Part shown: positions 21,528 through 30,969 of the stretch, piece after piece
Layout: each line of letters begins with the position of its first letter
Numbering within the stretch: the stretch's first letter is position 1
DNA from: Paraburkholderia sp. BL23I1N1
Lineage (GTDB): Bacteria > Pseudomonadota > Gammaproteobacteria > Burkholderiales > Burkholderiaceae
Direction of reading: 5' to 3'
DNA: 64,000 bases
Assembly (NCBI RefSeq): GCF_003610295.1
Contig: NZ_RAPV01000003.1
Span: 248,001 to 312,000, forward strand
Made by a program: the position numbers and the translations under genes
The notes under the pieces: generated by a model
What the model was told of the DNA's origin: nothing
The model's input: only the letters and a program-made list of their open reading frames with translations
Database searches by the model: none

Positions 21528-22934
21528 ATGCCGGCCGATGCCGCCCCAGCTTCCCCACGCGCTGCCGGCACACCGCTCGCGGACAGCACCGAACAAGGTT
21601 TGCCGATTCCGCAACGCTACTGGGCGATGCTGGTCATCGCCCTCGCCCTCACGCTCGCGGTGCTCGACAGCGCGATTGCCAACGTGGCGCTGCCGACCAT
21701 CGCGCGCAATCTGCACGCGAGCGCAGCGGGCTCGATCTGGATCGTCAACGCTTACCAGCTCGCCATCACCATTTCACTGCTGCCGCTTGCGTCGCTCGGC
21801 GACCGCATCGGCTACCGGCGCATCTATCTGGGCGGGCTGATCCTGTTTACCGTGGCGTCGTTCGGATGCGCGTTGTCCAACTCGCTGCCGACGCTCGCGC
21901 TCGCCCGCGTGATCCAGGGCTTCGGCGCGGCGGGCATCATGAGCGTGAACACTGCGCTCGTGCGCATGATCTATCCGCCCGCGCAGCTTGGGCGCGGCGT
22001 TGCAATCAACGCGATGGTCGTCGCGATATCGTCGGCAGTCGGGCCGACGGTCGCCTCCGGGGTGCTCGCCGTCGCTTCGTGGCCGTGGCTGTTCGCGATC
22101 AACGTGCCGATCGGGATCGCGGCGATCGTCGGCGGCTTCAAGGCACTGCCGCTGAATCCCGGCCACGAGTCTCCCTATGACTATCTCAGCGCGGTGATGA
22201 ACGCGTGTGTGTTCGGCCTCCTGATTTTTGCCGTCGACGGTCTCGGTCACGGCGAGCGCTTTGGCTGGGTTGCCGCGGAAGCAATCGGCGCGGTGGTGAT
22301 CGGCTACTTTTTCGTGCGCCGTCAATTGACCCAGCCCGCGCCCCTGCTGCCGATCGATTTGCTGAAGATTCCAGTGTTCGCCCTCTCGATCGGCACCTCG
22401 GTCTGTTCGTTCTGTGCGCAGATGCTGGCCTTCGTATCGTTGCCGTTTTTGTTGCAGGACACGCTCGGCTTTTCGCAGGTCGATACCGGTTTGCTGATGA
22501 CGCCGTGGCCGGCGGTGATCATCCTCGCCGCGCCGATTGCCGGCGTGCTGTCGGACAAGATATCGTCAGGCTGGCTGGGCGGCGTCGGACTCGTTGCGAT
22601 GACCGTGGGCCTGCTGCTCCTCGCCACCCTCGGCGCGCATCCCGAGCCCATGCAGATCGCGTGGCGCATGGCGCTGTGCGGCGCGGGCTTCGGGATCTTC
22701 CAGTCGCCGAACAATCGAACCATGTTATCCTCCGCGCCGCGTGAGCGCAGCGGCGGCGCGAGCGGCATGCTCGGCACCGCGCGCCTGACCGGACAGACGC
22801 TCGGCGCCGCGCTGGTCGCGCTGATCTTCGGCATCGCGCCGCAGCACGGGCCGACTATCGTGCTGTATGTGGCCGCGTGCTTTTCGGCGGTCGCCGCCGT
22901 GGTCAGTACGTTGCGCGTGATGCAGCGCGCGTGA
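21528..22934 (+). CDS. MFS transporter, DHA2 (EmrB/QacA) drug-efflux type, 468 aa
   Basis: The start at 21528 is preferred over 21495 because AAGGA lies ten bases upstream. Hydrophobicity fits 14 membrane helices. The motif A loop is LASLGDRIGYRRIYLGG after helix 2 and motif C lies around AVGPTVASGVLA. The first helix ends LAVLDSAIANVALPTIA, the DHA2 motif D. Such pumps export drugs or biocides by proton antiport across the inner membrane. No membrane-fusion partner or regulator is adjacent. Substrate unknown. Confidence 0.88.
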   Translation: MPADAAPASPRAAGTPLADSTEQGLPIPQRYWAMLVIALALTLAVLDSAIANVALPTIARNLHASAAGSIWIVNAYQLAITISLLPLASLGDRIGYRRIYLGGLILFTVASFGCALSNSLPTLALARVIQGFGAAGIMSVNTALVRMIYPPAQLGRGVAINAMVVAISSAVGPTVASGVLAVASWPWLFAINVPIGIAAIVGGFKALPLNPGHESPYDYLSAVMNACVFGLLIFAVDGLGHGERFGWVAAEAIGAVVIGYFFVRRQLTQPAPLLPIDLLKIPVFALSIGTSVCSFCAQMLAFVSLPFLLQDTLGFSQVDTGLLMTPWPAVIILAAPIAGVLSDKISSGWLGGVGLVAMTVGLLLLATLGAHPEPMQIAWRMALCGAGFGIFQSPNNRTMLSSAPRERSGGASGMLGTARLTGQTLGAALVALIFGIAPQHGPTIVLYVAACFSAVAAVVSTLRVMQRA

Positions 22935-23012
22935 ATATGCTTCAACCTTCCAGACAGTTCGACGTGACCAGCACGCGTGGTTCTTGAAAGAACCACGCCG
23001 CCGCTGATGCGG

Positions 23013-24443
23013 CTATGACGACGATGCCGTCACGTCAGCGAGCTTTACCGCTTTGGCCGTCACCGAAGAGGCGGTCGCGATATCGCGCAGGTCGCCAAGG
23101 AACGTATCGCGCCAGACCGACAGATTGTTCTCGCGCATCGGCGCCATCATGTCCGCGTGACGCGCCTGACGCTCGGCGAGCGGCATCGACAGCGCGCGCT
23201 CCAGCGCTTCGGCCATCTGCGACAGATCGAACGGATTGACGACCAGCGCGCCCGGCAATTGCTCGGCCGCACCGGCAAATTGCGACAACACGAGGACACC
23301 CGGATCGGCGGGATCCTGCGATGCGACGTACTCCTTCGCGACGAGGTTCATTCCGTCGCGCAGCGGCGTCACATAGCCGACCTGCGATTGACGGAACAGC
23401 GCCATCAGCAAATTGCGCTCGTACTTGCGGTTCAGGTACTGGATCGGCGTCCAGTCGAGTTGTGCAAAGCGGCCATTGATGCGGCCCGCTTCGCCCTCAA
23501 GCGTCTGACGAATACGCTGATATGTCTGCACATCCGCGCGCGTTGGCGGCGCGATCTGCACCAGCGACACGCGTCCGTGCCAACCCGGTGCATTCAGCAG
23601 CAGCCGTTCGAACGCCTGAAAGCGCTCGACCAGACCCTTCGAATAATCGAGCCGGTCGACGCTCATGATCAGTTTGCGCCCGCGCATGCCGTCGCGCAGG
23701 CTGCGCACCGGCTTGCGGTCGGTGAACTGCTCGGCGGCCTTGGCGATTGCGTCCGGATAGATGCCGATCGGGTACGCCGCCACTTTCAGGAAACGGTTGC
23801 AGGCGTGCACCATGCCGTCTTCGCTCGAAGAGCCGTGCTGGCCGCGTTCGATAAAGTCGACGAACGACTGGCGGTCCGCTTCGGTCTGAAAACCGATCAC
23901 GTCGTAGCTGCACATCGCCTTGACCAATTCCTCGTGTGGCGGAATCGTACGGAGTACTTCCGGAACGGGAAACGGGATATGCAGGAAGAAGCCGATCGGA
24001 TTCTTCACGCCGAGTTCGCGCAGACAGCGGGCGAACGGCAGCAGGTGATAGTCGTGCACCCAGATGATGTCATCGGGTTTGAGCAGTGCCTTGAGCTGCT
24101 TGGCGAGCGTCGCGTTGACGCGCTGATAGCCCGCGTATTCCTGCCTGTCGTAGCGCGACAGGTCGTTGCGATAGTGGAATGTCGGCCACAGTGTCGCGTT
24201 CGAAAAGCCGCGATAGTACTGGTCATAGTCGCGCTTGGTGAGGCCCACCGTCGCGTACGTCACATTGCCCTGCTTTTCGATAATCGGAGCGGACGGCTCG
24301 CTGACCGTTTCACCGCTCCAGCCGAACCAGACTCCGCCGGTTTCCTTCAACGCGTCCAGCACGCCGATCGCGAGGCCACCTGCCGCGGGACGGCCTTCCT
24401 GGATCGGCGCCACACGATTCGATACCACGATCAGTCTGCTCAT
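23013..24443 (-). CDS. otsA: Alpha,alpha-trehalose-6-phosphate synthase, 476 aa
   Basis: GT20 family signatures are SRLIVVSNRVAP with the GGLAIGVLDAL loop, VWFGWSGE, IIWVHDYHLLPFARCL (acceptor site), SVDRLDYSKGL and the UDP-binding RDGMNLVAKEYVASQ. It joins UDP-glucose and glucose-6-phosphate to make trehalose-6-phosphate for osmotic and desiccation protection. otsB is not in the window, so the phosphatase is encoded elsewhere. GAGGTGA precedes the start. The gene appears monocistronic, and an AT-rich leader at 24444-24560 may hold a stress promoter. Confidence 0.95.
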   Translation of the reverse strand: MSRLIVVSNRVAPIQEGRPAAGGLAIGVLDALKETGGVWFGWSGETVSEPSAPIIEKQGNVTYATVGLTKRDYDQYYRGFSNATLWPTFHYRNDLSRYDRQEYAGYQRVNATLAKQLKALLKPDDIIWVHDYHLLPFARCLRELGVKNPIGFFLHIPFPVPEVLRTIPPHEELVKAMCSYDVIGFQTEADRQSFVDFIERGQHGSSSEDGMVHACNRFLKVAAYPIGIYPDAIAKAAEQFTDRKPVRSLRDGMRGRKLIMSVDRLDYSKGLVERFQAFERLLLNAPGWHGRVSLVQIAPPTRADVQTYQRIRQTLEGEAGRINGRFAQLDWTPIQYLNRKYERNLLMALFRQSQVGYVTPLRDGMNLVAKEYVASQDPADPGVLVLSQFAGAAEQLPGALVVNPFDLSQMAEALERALSMPLAERQARHADMMAPMRENNLSVWRDTFLGDLRDIATASSVTAKAVKLADVTASSS

Positions 24444-24654
24444 TGGTGCTTCACCTCGTCAGTTGTTTCGTTGCATACGGATATGGGCCAAACAGGTGCA
24501 TGCAATTCGCGTGCCGTTTTCCGAGATACTGAACATAAAAATGTTTGCAAATGTGACAAACGAGCACAAACGCGCGATATCGAAGCATCGCGAAGAAGTT
24601 CTTTCTGCTTTGTACGACGAAACCGGGGCTCGTCTTACTGGCTGAGAAATGGAC

Positions 24655-24867
24655 TCAGGCGTCCTGTTCTGAGCCCAGATCGCGCTGGTACTCCAGCCCT
24701 TCCCGACGCACGCCGCCCTGGTTGTGTTCGCCGTCTGGCGGCGCATCGGGGGCGATGCGGTTTTGCGCTGCCGGGTCTGGCGACTCTACTGGGCCGCTGT
24801 TGCTGCTGCCCGTTCGGGAATCGCGCTTCGAGTGGCGCGCGGAACGTCGCAGTGCTGGATGTCTCAT
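24655..24867 (-). CDS. Hydrophilic small hypothetical protein, 70 aa
   Basis: ATG 24865-24867 has GGAG ten bases upstream. The product is highly polar and probably disordered (RHPALRRSARHSKRDSRTGS, later EYQRDLGSEQDA), with no hydrophobic core. Such proteins are often annotated near stress genes in Burkholderia. No domain is recognised and a chance frame cannot be excluded. A longer overlapping frame in another phase (24635-25009) is less likely. Confidence 0.5.
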   Translation of the reverse strand: MRHPALRRSARHSKRDSRTGSSNSGPVESPDPAAQNRIAPDAPPDGEHNQGGVRREGLEYQRDLGSEQDA

Positions 24868-25054
24868 GATCGATGCCTCCAGGGGGAGCCCGCCGCCATC
24901 GAGACGGCATCAGTTCAGTGTAGGGGTCACGCTGAGAAATTTCCGGTAAAAGATGCGTCGCTTTTGTAACAAGTACATAAAATCGCCGCCCCGGACCCCG
25001 GCGCATCACTGGAGCGTGTCAGAGTTGCACGAGGCGGTCTTCCGACGATGGACA

Positions 25055-25255
25055 TTAAGAGGCTTGAGGCGTTTGAGTGGGCTGCGGCGGCGGGTCACCG
25101 ATGGGCGGCGCGACGGGATCGATTGGATCTGGGGTCGGACTGGGATTGGGAAACGTGTCGGGCTCATCGGGATCGGGCGTTGGCGGCTCGATTGGCTCGG
25201 GACGGTGAGCGAACTTCGGGAGGGGAGATGCGGAAGCGGTGGCATATTCCGGCAT
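25055..25255 (-). CDS. Proline-rich small hypothetical protein, 66 aa
   Basis: The start MPEYATASASPLPK at 25255 has GAGG nine bases upstream. The rest is dominated by P-E-P-I-E-P, P-D-P-D-E-P and P-N-P-S-P-T-P repeats, an extended acidic proline-rich tail. Function unknown. The composition could also arise from reading a GC-rich repeat, so confidence is moderate. Confidence 0.45.
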   Translation of the reverse strand: MPEYATASASPLPKFAHRPEPIEPPTPDPDEPDTFPNPSPTPDPIDPVAPPIGDPPPQPTQTPQAS

Positions 25256-25355
25256 GTCGGTGATCCTCGTATTGCGTTCCATTGGATTAAACCGGAGCAA
25301 GCCTTATGCCGAATGAAAAGACGGGCAAAGCAAAGCAGATGGATAGGTGACCTAG

Positions 25356-26881
25356 GAGCGTGCGCGGCAGAAGTCTGATGTCATCCGGTCGGGCAGGGTA
25401 AACATTGTTAGCAGATGACAACAAGCTATCTCCCCTACGAGCCGCAGCAGCAGATGTTGCTGCCCCACGCGCTGCAAGACTGGCTGCCCGAAGGGCACCT
25501 TGCCTACTACATCAGCGACACGGTGGACTCACTCGACCTCTCCGCTTTCCATGCGCGGTATGCCGGCGGTGGTCAGCGCAACCAGCCCTTTCATCCGGCG
25601 ATGATGGTGAAGGTGCTCGTGTACGGCTATGCGACCGGCGTGTTCTCGTCGCGCAAGCTGGCCAGGAAGCTGCATGAGGATGTCGCGTTCCGGGTCCTGG
25701 CGGCGGGCAACTATCCGGCGCACCGGACGCTGTGCGACTTCCGCGCCTTTCACCTCAAAGAACTGTCGGACCTGTTTGTGCAGGTGGTGAAACTGGCCAG
25801 GGAGTGCGGACTGATCAGGCTCGGGACGATTGCCGTTGACGGCACGAAGATCAAGGCCAATGCCTCGCGCCACAAGGCGATGAGCTACGACCGGATGAAG
25901 AAAGCCGAGCTTGAACTGAAAGAACAGATCGATGCGCTGCTGGCAAAAGCGAAAGTGGCCGATGACGCTGAGAAGAACGAGCCTGAACTCGATATTCCGG
26001 CCGAGATCACGCGGCGCGAGGACCGGCTTGCGGTCATCCGTGCTGCGCGTGCGCGTCTGGAAGAGCGCCAGCGCCAGGCCGATATCGCGCGTGGTCGTAG
26101 CGACGACGACACGCCGCCGGACGGCGGCGACAAGCCGAAAAAGAAGTCGCGCTTCAAGTACAGGTTCGGCGAGCCCAAGCCCGACGCCCAGGAGAATTTT
26201 ACTGACCCGGAAAGCCGGATCATGAAGCACGCCGGCGGCGGCTTCGACTATTCCTACAATGCCCAGGCTGCCGTCGACGACACGGCCCACATCATCGTCG
26301 CGGCCGAACTGGGTAACAGTGCCGCCGACAGCGGCCAGTTGCCAGGCGTTCTTGCTGCCGTGCTGCGTGACGCTGGCGCCAATCCCAGGCAAGTCCTTGC
26401 CGACGCGGGCTACCGGTCGGAAGCGACGTTCGAGCAATTGCGCGAGCATCCCGCCGAGCTGATTGTGGCGCCCGGACGCGAGGGCAAGAAAGATGTGAGG
26501 GTCGATGCCCTGAAGCGCCCGCTGTGCGCCGCGATGGCAGAAAAGTTTACCTCTGCGCAAACTCAGGCGGCCTATCGAAAGCGCAAATGGCTGTCCGAAC
26601 CGCCGAATGCCTGGGTAAAAAGCGTTCTCGGATTTCGACAATTCAGCATGCGCGGACTGGCCAAGGCTCAGGCCGAGTGGAAGCTCGTCTGCGTGGCGCT
26701 GAACCTGCGCAGAATGTCGAAAATGAAACTTGCGTAAGCCCGGAAGGGGGCAAGTTTGCCTGATTTCGCCCCCGGGCAAACCATTTTTGCGCGCACTGGC
26801 GGGCAAAACTGCAATCGCAGTTGACGCCGCCCGATCTGGCGTCAACTCCGGAGGCTCAAATTCTGTCTGCCGCGCGGACTC
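25356..26881 (+). mobile_element. IS1182-family insertion sequence, 1526 bp
   Basis: Ends GAGCGTGCGCGGCAGA (left) and GAGTCCGCGCGGCAGA (right, inverted) match at 13 of 16 positions. CTAG lies on each side (25352-25355 and 26882-26885) within CCTAGG, consistent with a 4-bp target duplication at a palindromic site. The single transposase gene is intact. No gene appears to be broken by the insertion. Confidence 0.85.
25415..26737 (+). CDS. IS1182-family transposase, 440 aa
   Basis: The N-terminal domain (YEPQQQMLLPHALQDWLPEG, then FHPAMMVKVLVYGYATGVFS) and the DDE core are typical of IS1182: D in TIAVDGTKIKANAS, D in VLADAGYRSE, and E in the region around WKLVCVALNLRRM / FRQFSMRGLAKAQAEWKLV. 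A lysine/aspartate-rich insert (about residues 195-255) separates the first two. The frame is unbroken from ATG 25415 to TAA 26737, so the element may still be active. Confidence 0.93.
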   Translation: MTTSYLPYEPQQQMLLPHALQDWLPEGHLAYYISDTVDSLDLSAFHARYAGGGQRNQPFHPAMMVKVLVYGYATGVFSSRKLARKLHEDVAFRVLAAGNYPAHRTLCDFRAFHLKELSDLFVQVVKLARECGLIRLGTIAVDGTKIKANASRHKAMSYDRMKKAELELKEQIDALLAKAKVADDAEKNEPELDIPAEITRREDRLAVIRAARARLEERQRQADIARGRSDDDTPPDGGDKPKKKSRFKYRFGEPKPDAQENFTDPESRIMKHAGGGFDYSYNAQAAVDDTAHIIVAAELGNSAADSGQLPGVLAAVLRDAGANPRQVLADAGYRSEATFEQLREHPAELIVAPGREGKKDVRVDALKRPLCAAMAEKFTSAQTQAAYRKRKWLSEPPNAWVKSVLGFRQFSMRGLAKAQAEWKLVCVALNLRRMSKMKLA

Positions 26882-27029
26882 CTAGGCATCGGCGCGCGCA
26901 GCGCCGCCGGAAGAATGACGGCCTTGTCACTCACGCGGAATGTGCGAGAACACAGATTCCAGATGCACCACTACCGCAACTGTGCGGGGGACCCGCTTAT
27001 GAGCTAGCGGTGTGAAGCGGCTTTCTTTG

Positions 27030-27061
27030 CTTACTTTCTTTGCCGCGGCAAAGAAAGTAAG
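27030..27061. repeat. 32-bp perfect palindrome, Burkholderia-type dispersed repeat
   Basis: The left half CTTACTTTCTTTGCCG and its exact complement meet at the centre. It is followed by CCTGCCCCGCACAGGGG, a second small stem, and by CGCTAATAGACC, a combination I know as dispersed in Burkholderia and Paraburkholderia genomes. It lies just upstream (3') of the sigma-54 regulator's stop and could end its transcript. Confidence 0.75.
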
Positions 27062-27142
27062 TGCCTGCCCCGCACAGGGGCGACGCTAATAGACCACTAA
27101 GAAAACAAGAAAAGGCCAACACCGCAGGCAAAAAACCCAGCA

Positions 27143-28543
27143 TCAAACATCCGCCCCCCCCAAAGCCCGCGACTCATCCGCCACATCTCCTTCATCACGC
27201 GCATCATTCCCATACTCGACAAGCCGGTTATAAAGTGTCTTCAGACTAATCCCAAGAATCTCAGCCGCCCGCGTCTTCACCCCGCCACACTGCTCGAGCG
27301 TAGCCAGAATCAACTGCCGATCGGCCTCAGCCAGCGAAGTCCCAAACGGAATGGTAATCGCCGTCCCAGCCGCAGGCTTCGACAACGTAATCTGCAACGG
27401 CACCGTCGCCGTACTATCCGAATCCGAACCCGACATGATGTGTGCGCGCTGCACATAGTTCTTGAGCTCGCGCACATTACCCGGCCACGGATACGACATC
27501 AGCATGTCTTTCACTGCAGCAGGAAAATGCTTCTTCGTACTGTGAAGCTCATTGAGCTCATCGAGAAACGCCTGCGCGAGCAGCTCAACGTCCTTACCCC
27601 GGTCGCGCAACGGCGGCAGACTAATCGGAAACACGTTGAGACGGTGATACAAGTCAAGCCGCAACTTCCCTTCCAGCACAGCCTGCTCAGGATCGCGATT
27701 AGTAGCCGCAATCAGCCGAACGTCGGTCTCAATTTCCTTAGTCGTGCCGACCCGCATAAACATGCCAGTCTCCAGCACCCGCAGCAGCTTCACCTGCAAC
27801 TCGATCGGCATCTCGGTGATTTCATCGAGAAACAGCGTGCCGCCGTTCGCGCGTTCGAAATACCCTTTGTGCTGACGGTCCGCACCGGTAAACGAGCCAC
27901 GCTCATGCCCGAACATTTCCGATTCGATCAGGTTCGGCGAGATCGCGCCGCAGTTCACCGCGAGGAACGCATGCTTGCGGCGCAAGCTCAGTTGGTGCAG
28001 CGTCTGGGCGGCGACTTCCTTGCCGGTGCCAGACTCGCCCACCAGCATGACCGAGGCCGCCGTCGGCGCCACACGGCCCATCTGGTCGTAGACCTCCTGC
28101 ATGGCCGGTGAATTGCCGAGCATCAAACCGAAGCGGCCCATGCGGCGCAACTCGCCGCGCAAGGTGCCGATTTCCGCCTTCAGGTCGCCGGCGCGCGGCA
28201 GGCGCGACAGGATCGCCTTCACGCGCTGCATGTTGATCGGTTTCACCAGGTAATCGGTCGCGCCCATCTTCAGCGCGTTGACCGCCGACTCCACCGTGGC
28301 GTGGCCGGTAATCACGATCACCTCCACGCCGGAGCGCGGGTCGAGATCTTCGAACAGATCGACTCCACTGCCGTCGGGCAGCTTCAGGTCGGTAAAGACC
28401 ACGTCCGGCATCTGCCGGACCAGTTGAATGCGCGCTTCGCGCAAATCGCCCGCCGTGGCGGTAGTCAAACCGTCTTCCCCGATGATGGCGGCAAGCGCCT
28501 CGCGGGTACCGGCATCGTCGTCGACAATCAGTACGTGTGGCAT
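27143..28543 (-). CDS. Sigma-54-dependent response regulator, NtrC family, 466 aa
   Basis: The start at 28543 (MPHVLIVDDDAGTREALAAI) gives a complete receiver domain with phosphorylatable Asp52 in VVFTDLKLPDGSG. The AAA+ domain has Walker A GESGTGKEVA, the sigma-54 contact loop as GSFTGAD (a variant of GAFTGA), Walker B GGTLFLDEITEMP and the R fingers. The Fis-type helix-turn-helix is at the C-terminus (TRAAEILGISLKTLYNRLVE). It activates sigma-54 promoters when phosphorylated. No histidine kinase is adjacent. The divergent second activator at 29912 shares the same C-terminal helix-turn-helix type. Confidence 0.93.
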   Translation of the reverse strand: MPHVLIVDDDAGTREALAAIIGEDGLTTATAGDLREARIQLVRQMPDVVFTDLKLPDGSGVDLFEDLDPRSGVEVIVITGHATVESAVNALKMGATDYLVKPINMQRVKAILSRLPRAGDLKAEIGTLRGELRRMGRFGLMLGNSPAMQEVYDQMGRVAPTAASVMLVGESGTGKEVAAQTLHQLSLRRKHAFLAVNCGAISPNLIESEMFGHERGSFTGADRQHKGYFERANGGTLFLDEITEMPIELQVKLLRVLETGMFMRVGTTKEIETDVRLIAATNRDPEQAVLEGKLRLDLYHRLNVFPISLPPLRDRGKDVELLAQAFLDELNELHSTKKHFPAAVKDMLMSYPWPGNVRELKNYVQRAHIMSGSDSDSTATVPLQITLSKPAAGTAITIPFGTSLAEADRQLILATLEQCGGVKTRAAEILGISLKTLYNRLVEYGNDARDEGDVADESRALGGADV

Positions 28544-28844
28544 CGCGTCTCGAAAGCCTGAAAGCGTGAATGGGGAACATGCGAAACCGCATGCTCGAAG
28601 GCCGCCCGGCGGCTTGCCACCGCGCCGCGTGTGCGCCCAGATGTGAGCACACGCTAACACACCGTGGCAGCGCCGAGCCCCTGACTTGATTCAATATCGC
28701 AACAATCGACGAAGAAACCGGGTATCGGAGCGCGATATTGTTGTCTATTTATCTATTGTACGGCTTTATCGAGACAAATTTATCATGCGCGCCACGCGCC
28801 GCGTGTCGACGCGGCACGCCAGCGCAGCGGTGCACGCCGGGTCG

Positions 28845-29144
28845 TCAGTGCGGCCCTGAGCTACGCGGAAACGGCCATGCATCGCCCTGGCCGTTCGAAC
28901 GCGCGGAGCCATTCGCACCGTGCGCGGCATCTGGCGTAGATGGACCGGCGCTCGCCGCGCTCACGCTGCCGGACGGCGTAGCCGGCGTAGCCGGCGTCGC
29001 CACGGTGCCGCCCTCGCCTTCCCAGCGGCTCAGTTCCCGCGCCGCCAGAGCCTGCGCGGCACGGTTTCGCTGCACATAGCGCAAAGCCAGAACCCCGCCA
29101 AGCGCCATCAGCACGCCAAAGATGCGAATTTTGGGTCGTCCCAT
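28845..29144 (-). CDS. Small single-pass membrane protein, 99 aa
   Basis: AAGGAG precedes the ATG at 29144. Residues about 7-22 form one membrane helix (IFGVLMALGGVLALRYVQRN), followed by a basic segment and a low-complexity Pro/Ala/Thr/Ser-rich tail with a TPATPATP repeat. It lies 58 bp downstream of the DUF883 gene on the same strand, probably one operon. Function unknown. DUF883-type neighbours suggest a membrane or ribosome-associated stress role. Confidence 0.7.
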   Translation of the reverse strand: MGRPKIRIFGVLMALGGVLALRYVQRNRAAQALAARELSRWEGEGGTVATPATPATPSGSVSAASAGPSTPDAAHGANGSARSNGQGDAWPFPRSSGPH

Positions 29145-29202
29145 CGTGAACTCCTTGTGATCGTCTAGCGGATTGGCGTTGAGCACTGCGCCTTAGTGTG
29201 CG

Positions 29203-29520
29203 TTAGTGTGCGCTCAGAACGCCAAGCAGGAAGCCGGCGCCCGCAGCAATGCCGATCGAGCGCCAAGGGTTGTGCCGCACGTAGCGCTCGGCATTGACGG
29301 TCGCAACCCGGTAGCGGTGCTGCGCGTTCCGCTGCGCATCGCCGAGCGCCGATTGCAGCGTTTCGACGTGCGCCCCCAGGCGCTCGCGCAGTGCTTCGAC
29401 GCCTTCGCCCGGCACGTTGGCGGCAAGCCGCAGCATTTCTTCCGAGTCCGTCAGCAGCACTTTCAGATCCTCGACAATCTTCTGCCGCCCGAGTGTGAGC
29501 TGTTGCGTGGTGTCAGTCAT
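29203..29520 (-). CDS. DUF883-family (ElaB/YqjD-like) protein, 105 aa
   Basis: A long helix (KIVEDLKVLLTDSEEMLRLA and onward) is followed by the diagnostic C-terminal YVRHNPWRSIGIAAGAGFLL, a membrane anchor with the NPW motif. E. coli YqjD and ElaB bind ribosomes at the inner membrane in stationary phase under RpoS control. A similar role is likely here. It is first in a two-gene unit with the 99-aa membrane protein. Confidence 0.9.
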   Translation of the reverse strand: MTDTTQQLTLGRQKIVEDLKVLLTDSEEMLRLAANVPGEGVEALRERLGAHVETLQSALGDAQRNAQHRYRVATVNAERYVRHNPWRSIGIAAGAGFLLGVLSAH

Positions 29521-29911
29521 CGTTCACTCCTATCTCTGAATTCGGCGTTCGTGTTTGTTTGGGTCTTTTGTGTCTTGTCTCCGGCGCGTCGCGAACAATC
29601 GGAAAACCGCGTTCACCGCCAACGCGCCTTGAACCGAACCGCTCAAAAGCATGTACATGTCGGAGGAATCGTGCAAACGCCGTGCCCGGTAAATTTGCCG
29701 CTTTCATTCGACGCCGGTACGGTTTCAGGCATTTTCGACCGGGCTTGCGTCGACCGATTTCGCCGACCGTTACATGAATTGCCGGAAGCAGCGTCAAAGT
29801 GGTTAAATCGAATTTTTGTGAGATAGTGGTCGCACTGGTCCGTCTTGCTCCAAGGGCTTCAAGGCCTGCGCGCCGCAACACCGAACCCCATTTGCACAGG
29901 ACTCCCCGTTT

Positions 29912-30958
29912 ATGGCGTCAATCGATCTGGACTCGCCCACCGTCTCCGCCGCGCAGACGAAACAGCGCGTCGCGGACGGCGTCGCGGGACTGAAATCGTA
30001 CGGGCTGCTGTATGGCTCGTCGCCGGTGATGCTCGATCTGTACGAACAGATCGAACGCGTCGCCAGCACTGACGCGACCGCGCTGATCATCGGCGAATCC
30101 GGCACCGGCAAGGAATTGATTGCCCGCACGATTCACGATCAAAGCAGCCGCAAGGACGCACCGTTTGTCGCCGTGAATTGCGGCGCGATTCCCGACGAAC
30201 TCATCGAAGCCGAATTATTCGGCCACGAAAAGGGCAGCTTCACCGGCGCGGTCCAGGGTCGCGTTGGCTACTTCGAACATGCGAACGGCGGCACGCTGTT
30301 TCTCGACGAAATCACGGAAATGGCGCCGGTGCGCCAGGTCAAACTTCTGCGCGCGCTCGAGACCGGCACGTTCTTTCGGGTGGGCGGCAACGAACTGATT
30401 CGCGGCGACGTGCGCGTGATCGCTGCGACCAATCGCGACCCCGCGGTAGCGGTGAAGGAAAACGGTCTGCGTGAAGACCTGATGTACCGGCTCGCAGTTT
30501 TTCCGTTGCGCGCGCCGCCATTGCGCGAACGTGAAAGCGACCGCGAACTGCTCGCCCAGCACTTCCTCGCCCTGCTGAATCAGCAGGAAGGCACGAGCAA
30601 GAGCTTCAGCAAACGGTCGATCGAAACGCTGCGGACCTGGTCGTGGCCGGGCAACGTGCGCGAGTTGAAGAACGCGGTGTATCGCGCGTTCATTCTCGCG
30701 GAGAACACGGTCGAACTGCCGCATCCGCATCTCGCGTCGCGTGTAAAAAAACCCATGACGCAAGGCGACGCGATGAGCGTATGGATCGGCACCCCGCTCG
30801 CCGATGCGCAAAAGCAGATCATTCTCGGCACGCTGAAGTATTGCGGCGGCGACAAGCGGCGCGCGGCCAAAGCGCTCGGCGTGAGTCTGAAAACGCTTTA
30901 TAACCGCCTGAGCACGTACGGCGGCGACGAACACGCGGACGACGAAACCGAGCAATAA
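29912..30958 (+). CDS. Sigma-54 activator without receiver domain, 348 aa
   Basis: A short N-terminus (about 30 residues) leads straight into the AAA+ domain: Walker A IGESGTGKELIA, the loop GHEKGSFTGAVQG, Walker B GGTLFLDEITEMA, then ATNRDP. The C-terminal Fis-type helix-turn-helix is KRRAAKALGVSLKTLYNRLS. Lacking a receiver, it resembles PspF-type activators controlled by a partner protein or by level. It is divergent from the DUF883 unit and 1.4 kb from a second activator whose DNA-reading helix (GISLKTLYNRL against GVSLKTLYNRL) is almost identical. The two may share target sites. Confidence 0.9.
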   Translation: MASIDLDSPTVSAAQTKQRVADGVAGLKSYGLLYGSSPVMLDLYEQIERVASTDATALIIGESGTGKELIARTIHDQSSRKDAPFVAVNCGAIPDELIEAELFGHEKGSFTGAVQGRVGYFEHANGGTLFLDEITEMAPVRQVKLLRALETGTFFRVGGNELIRGDVRVIAATNRDPAVAVKENGLREDLMYRLAVFPLRAPPLRERESDRELLAQHFLALLNQQEGTSKSFSKRSIETLRTWSWPGNVRELKNAVYRAFILAENTVELPHPHLASRVKKPMTQGDAMSVWIGTPLADAQKQIILGTLKYCGGDKRRAAKALGVSLKTLYNRLSTYGGDEHADDETEQ

Positions 30959-30969
30959 GCGATGTCAGG

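Noticed and set aside
24541..24645. 34-codon plus-strand frame upstream of otsA
   Set aside because: Short, no ribosome-binding site, and it lies in the AT-rich leader. It could be real but cannot be supported.
25529..26845. 438-codon minus-strand frame through the IS1182 element
   Set aside because: Antisense shadow of an intact transposase with DDE residues.
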